In this document: piece by piece, positions 62,501 to 64,000 of the stretch | Layout: every line of letters begins with the position of its first letter | Position numbering within the stretch: the first letter of the stretch is position 1 | DNA from: Vanilla planifolia | Taxonomy: Eukaryota > Streptophyta > Magnoliopsida > Asparagales > Orchidaceae | Length of the DNA: 64,000 nt | Assembly (NCBI GenBank): GCA_023846275.1 | Contig: JAIUJO010000300.1 | Coordinates: 167,377 to 231,376 of the forward strand | Direction: 5' to 3' | The notes under the pieces: model-generated | The model's input: the letters and a program-made list of their open reading frames with translations, nothing else | Told to the model about the DNA's origin: nothing | Databases searched by the model: none | Position numbers and translations under genes: made by a program

Positions 62501-64000
62501 TGCACAAGCATACATGTGCATGTGTGTCTATTCATGCATGTGCATGTATGTGTGCATATGCATGTGATTTGTGCATGCATGTGCAAGTATGTTTGTGTGT
62601 GTGCACGTGTGGGTGTTTATGTCTATTTGTGTGCTATGTTTGCTTGTGTACAAACTTATGTGTGTATGTATATGCATGGGTGTGTGTGTTTACGAGTGTG
62701 TACACATTTGTGTATATAGTATATGTATGTGTGTACAAGTGTGTGTGTACATCCATGTGCATGTGTGTACATGTGTATGTGTGTGCATATGTGCTTGTGT
62801 GTGTATGTGCACATGTGTTCACTGTTGGATCACATGTGTGTGTTTTAGTGTGTGCATCTAAGTGTTTGTGTGCATATGTGTGTGTCTACATGCGTGAGTG
62901 TGTGTGTACATGTGTGAGTATGTGTGCATGCATGTATGTGGATGTGTGTGCATATGAGCATGTGTAGGTGTACATGCATTTGCATGTGCACTTATGTGCA
63001 TGTGTCCATGTGTTTGTGTGTATATGTTTGTATGTATTTATGAGTATGCATGTATGTGAGTGGGTGTTTTTGTTCAAGTGTGTGTGTTTGTGCATGTGGG
63101 TGTGGTTGTGTTCTTGTGTATGTGTATGCATGTGTGTGTTTGGTTGCCCATATGTGTTTGTGGGTGTGTGTGTTTATTACATGCATTTGTATGTGTGTGC
63201 CAGTGGATTTGTGTGTGTATGTGAGGAGGGTGTTATGTATGTGTGTGTGTGTGTTTGTGCATGTGTTTTTATATGTATTCACATGTTTATGTTTGTTTGT
63301 GCTTTTGTACATATGTGAATGCACATTTGTGCATGTAGGTGCATGCATCTGTTCATATGTCTATATTAGTGTCTATCTATGTGTGCAAGAATGTGTTTGT
63401 GTACATGCACGTGCATGTGCATGTTTGTGATTTGTACATGCATGTGTATGAGTGTGTGTGGTAGTTGATATGTGTGTGGTGTGTGTGCACGTGCATATGT
63501 GCATGTGTACATAACCATATGCATATGCCAGTGTGTGTATGTACTTGTGATTTCATGTCTTTGTGTGCCTTTGCTTGAGTGCACTTGTGAGTGTGTGTGT
63601 ACAAGCATGTGTGTGGGTGTACTTGTGTGGATAAGTGTGTGTTTATACATTCAACTTTATGTCTGGGTAAGAGTGTGTATGTGTTTGTGCATGTGTCTAT
63701 TTGTGCTTGTGTATTTACATGTACATGGCTTCACATGCCACAAATGCATTTGTTGGTGTGCATGTGTGATTGCATATGTGTGTGCAATTGTGTGTGTGCT
63801 AGTGCATTTTTGTTTGTGTGAGTGAATGTGTATGCACGTGCTTGTGTGTCTGTATGTTTGTATGTGCACATATGCATGTGTGCATGTGTTTGAGTGTGTG
63901 TGTGTGTGTGCATTTGTGTGAACTTGTGTGTGTGCATGTGTGTGTACATAGGTGGGTGCATCTGTGTGAGTGTTTAAGGGTGCATTTTTGTGTGTGTTAG
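53596..64000 (+). repeat. TG/TGCATG-rich degenerate array, right block, runs off the window
   Basis: More than 10 kb is composed almost only of TG, TGTGTG, TGCATG, GTGTGCATG, TATGTGTG and CTTGTGTG words on this strand. It is a degenerate simple-sequence array without a clear fixed monomer. Interruptions are mostly single substitutions and odd steps, so frames stay open for up to about 300 codons in several phases on both strands. The conceptual proteins (Cys-Val-Met or His-Thr) are artefacts. The strand bias is strong: G/T words lie on this strand, and C appears mainly inside CATG and TGCA. The alternating purine-pyrimidine pattern would favour Z-DNA. The end is not reached. Confidence 0.92.
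55402..55477 (+). repeat. Local 38-bp tandem duplication in the TG array
   Basis: GAGTGTGCATGTATGCATGC followed by TTGTGTGCATGTGTGTGT occurs twice back to back, with one G-to-A difference near the end. It is one of the few places where the TG array shows an exact longer period, which points to recent slippage or unequal exchange. Confidence 0.8.

Noticed and set aside
53600-64000. Many long Cys/Val/Met-rich (+) and His/Thr-rich (-) open frames, up to about 300 codons
   Set aside because: They arise in several overlapping phases on both strands from TGTG/CACA repetition, which contains few stop codons. There is no domain, codon bias or start context to support a gene. The same applies to 48.05-48.69 kb.
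53600-64000. Telomeric or interstitial telomeric repeats
   Set aside because: No TTTAGGG or TTAGGG runs. The words are TG and TGCATG.

Overview
This is a very AT-rich, gene-poor stretch of a large nuclear genome, most likely a vascular plant. The evidence is plant SIRE-like Ty1/copia remnants, a plant L1-type LINE remnant, 5S rDNA relics and long tandem arrays. The species cannot be named from this window. I find no intact protein-coding host gene. Nearly all open frames longer than 60 codons are chance frames or frames forced open by low-complexity repeats. All coordinates and identity statements are by-eye estimates.

Layout. (1) About 1-235 is the tail of a dispersed LTR-type repeat. (2) About 236-4,090 is an old tandem array of 5S rDNA units: three decayed 5S pseudogenes at about 305, 1,615 and 2,930, spaced about 1.31 kb apart, each followed by an AT-rich spacer and a pyrimidine-rich tract. 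(3) About 4,200-5,560 is a decayed LTR fragment carrying a younger 165-bp tandem duplication. (4) 5.6-11.9 kb is AT-rich sequence in which I recognise nothing firm. (5) About 11.97-13.35 kb is a minus-strand L1-type LINE reverse transcriptase remnant (FVDD). (6) 13.35-17.0 kb is unassigned. (7) About 17.0-23.35 kb is a plus-strand decayed Ty1/copia element: leader, gag, reverse transcriptase (YVDD), RNase H and a 3' LTR with a TATA box. (8) About 23.35-48.04 kb is a very diverged tandem satellite with a monomer of about 410 bp, roughly 55 copies, interrupted at 31.77-33.99 kb by an LTR-type insertion. (9) 48.05-48.66 and 53.6-64.0 kb form a degenerate TG/TGCATG-rich array that runs off the window. 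It is split by a minus-strand copia-type element at 48.66-53.14 kb, which has two LTRs of about 1.5 kb and a core of about 1.46 kb containing only gag.

The window reads as nested and abutting tandem arrays (5S relics, the 410-bp satellite, the TG array) colonised by SIRE-like copia elements that are themselves decayed. Nothing suggests current expression apart from TATA-like boxes kept in three LTRs. The most notable items are the large diverged 410-bp satellite, the 5S pseudogene array and the more than 10-kb TGCATG/TG array with its gag-only LTR insertion.
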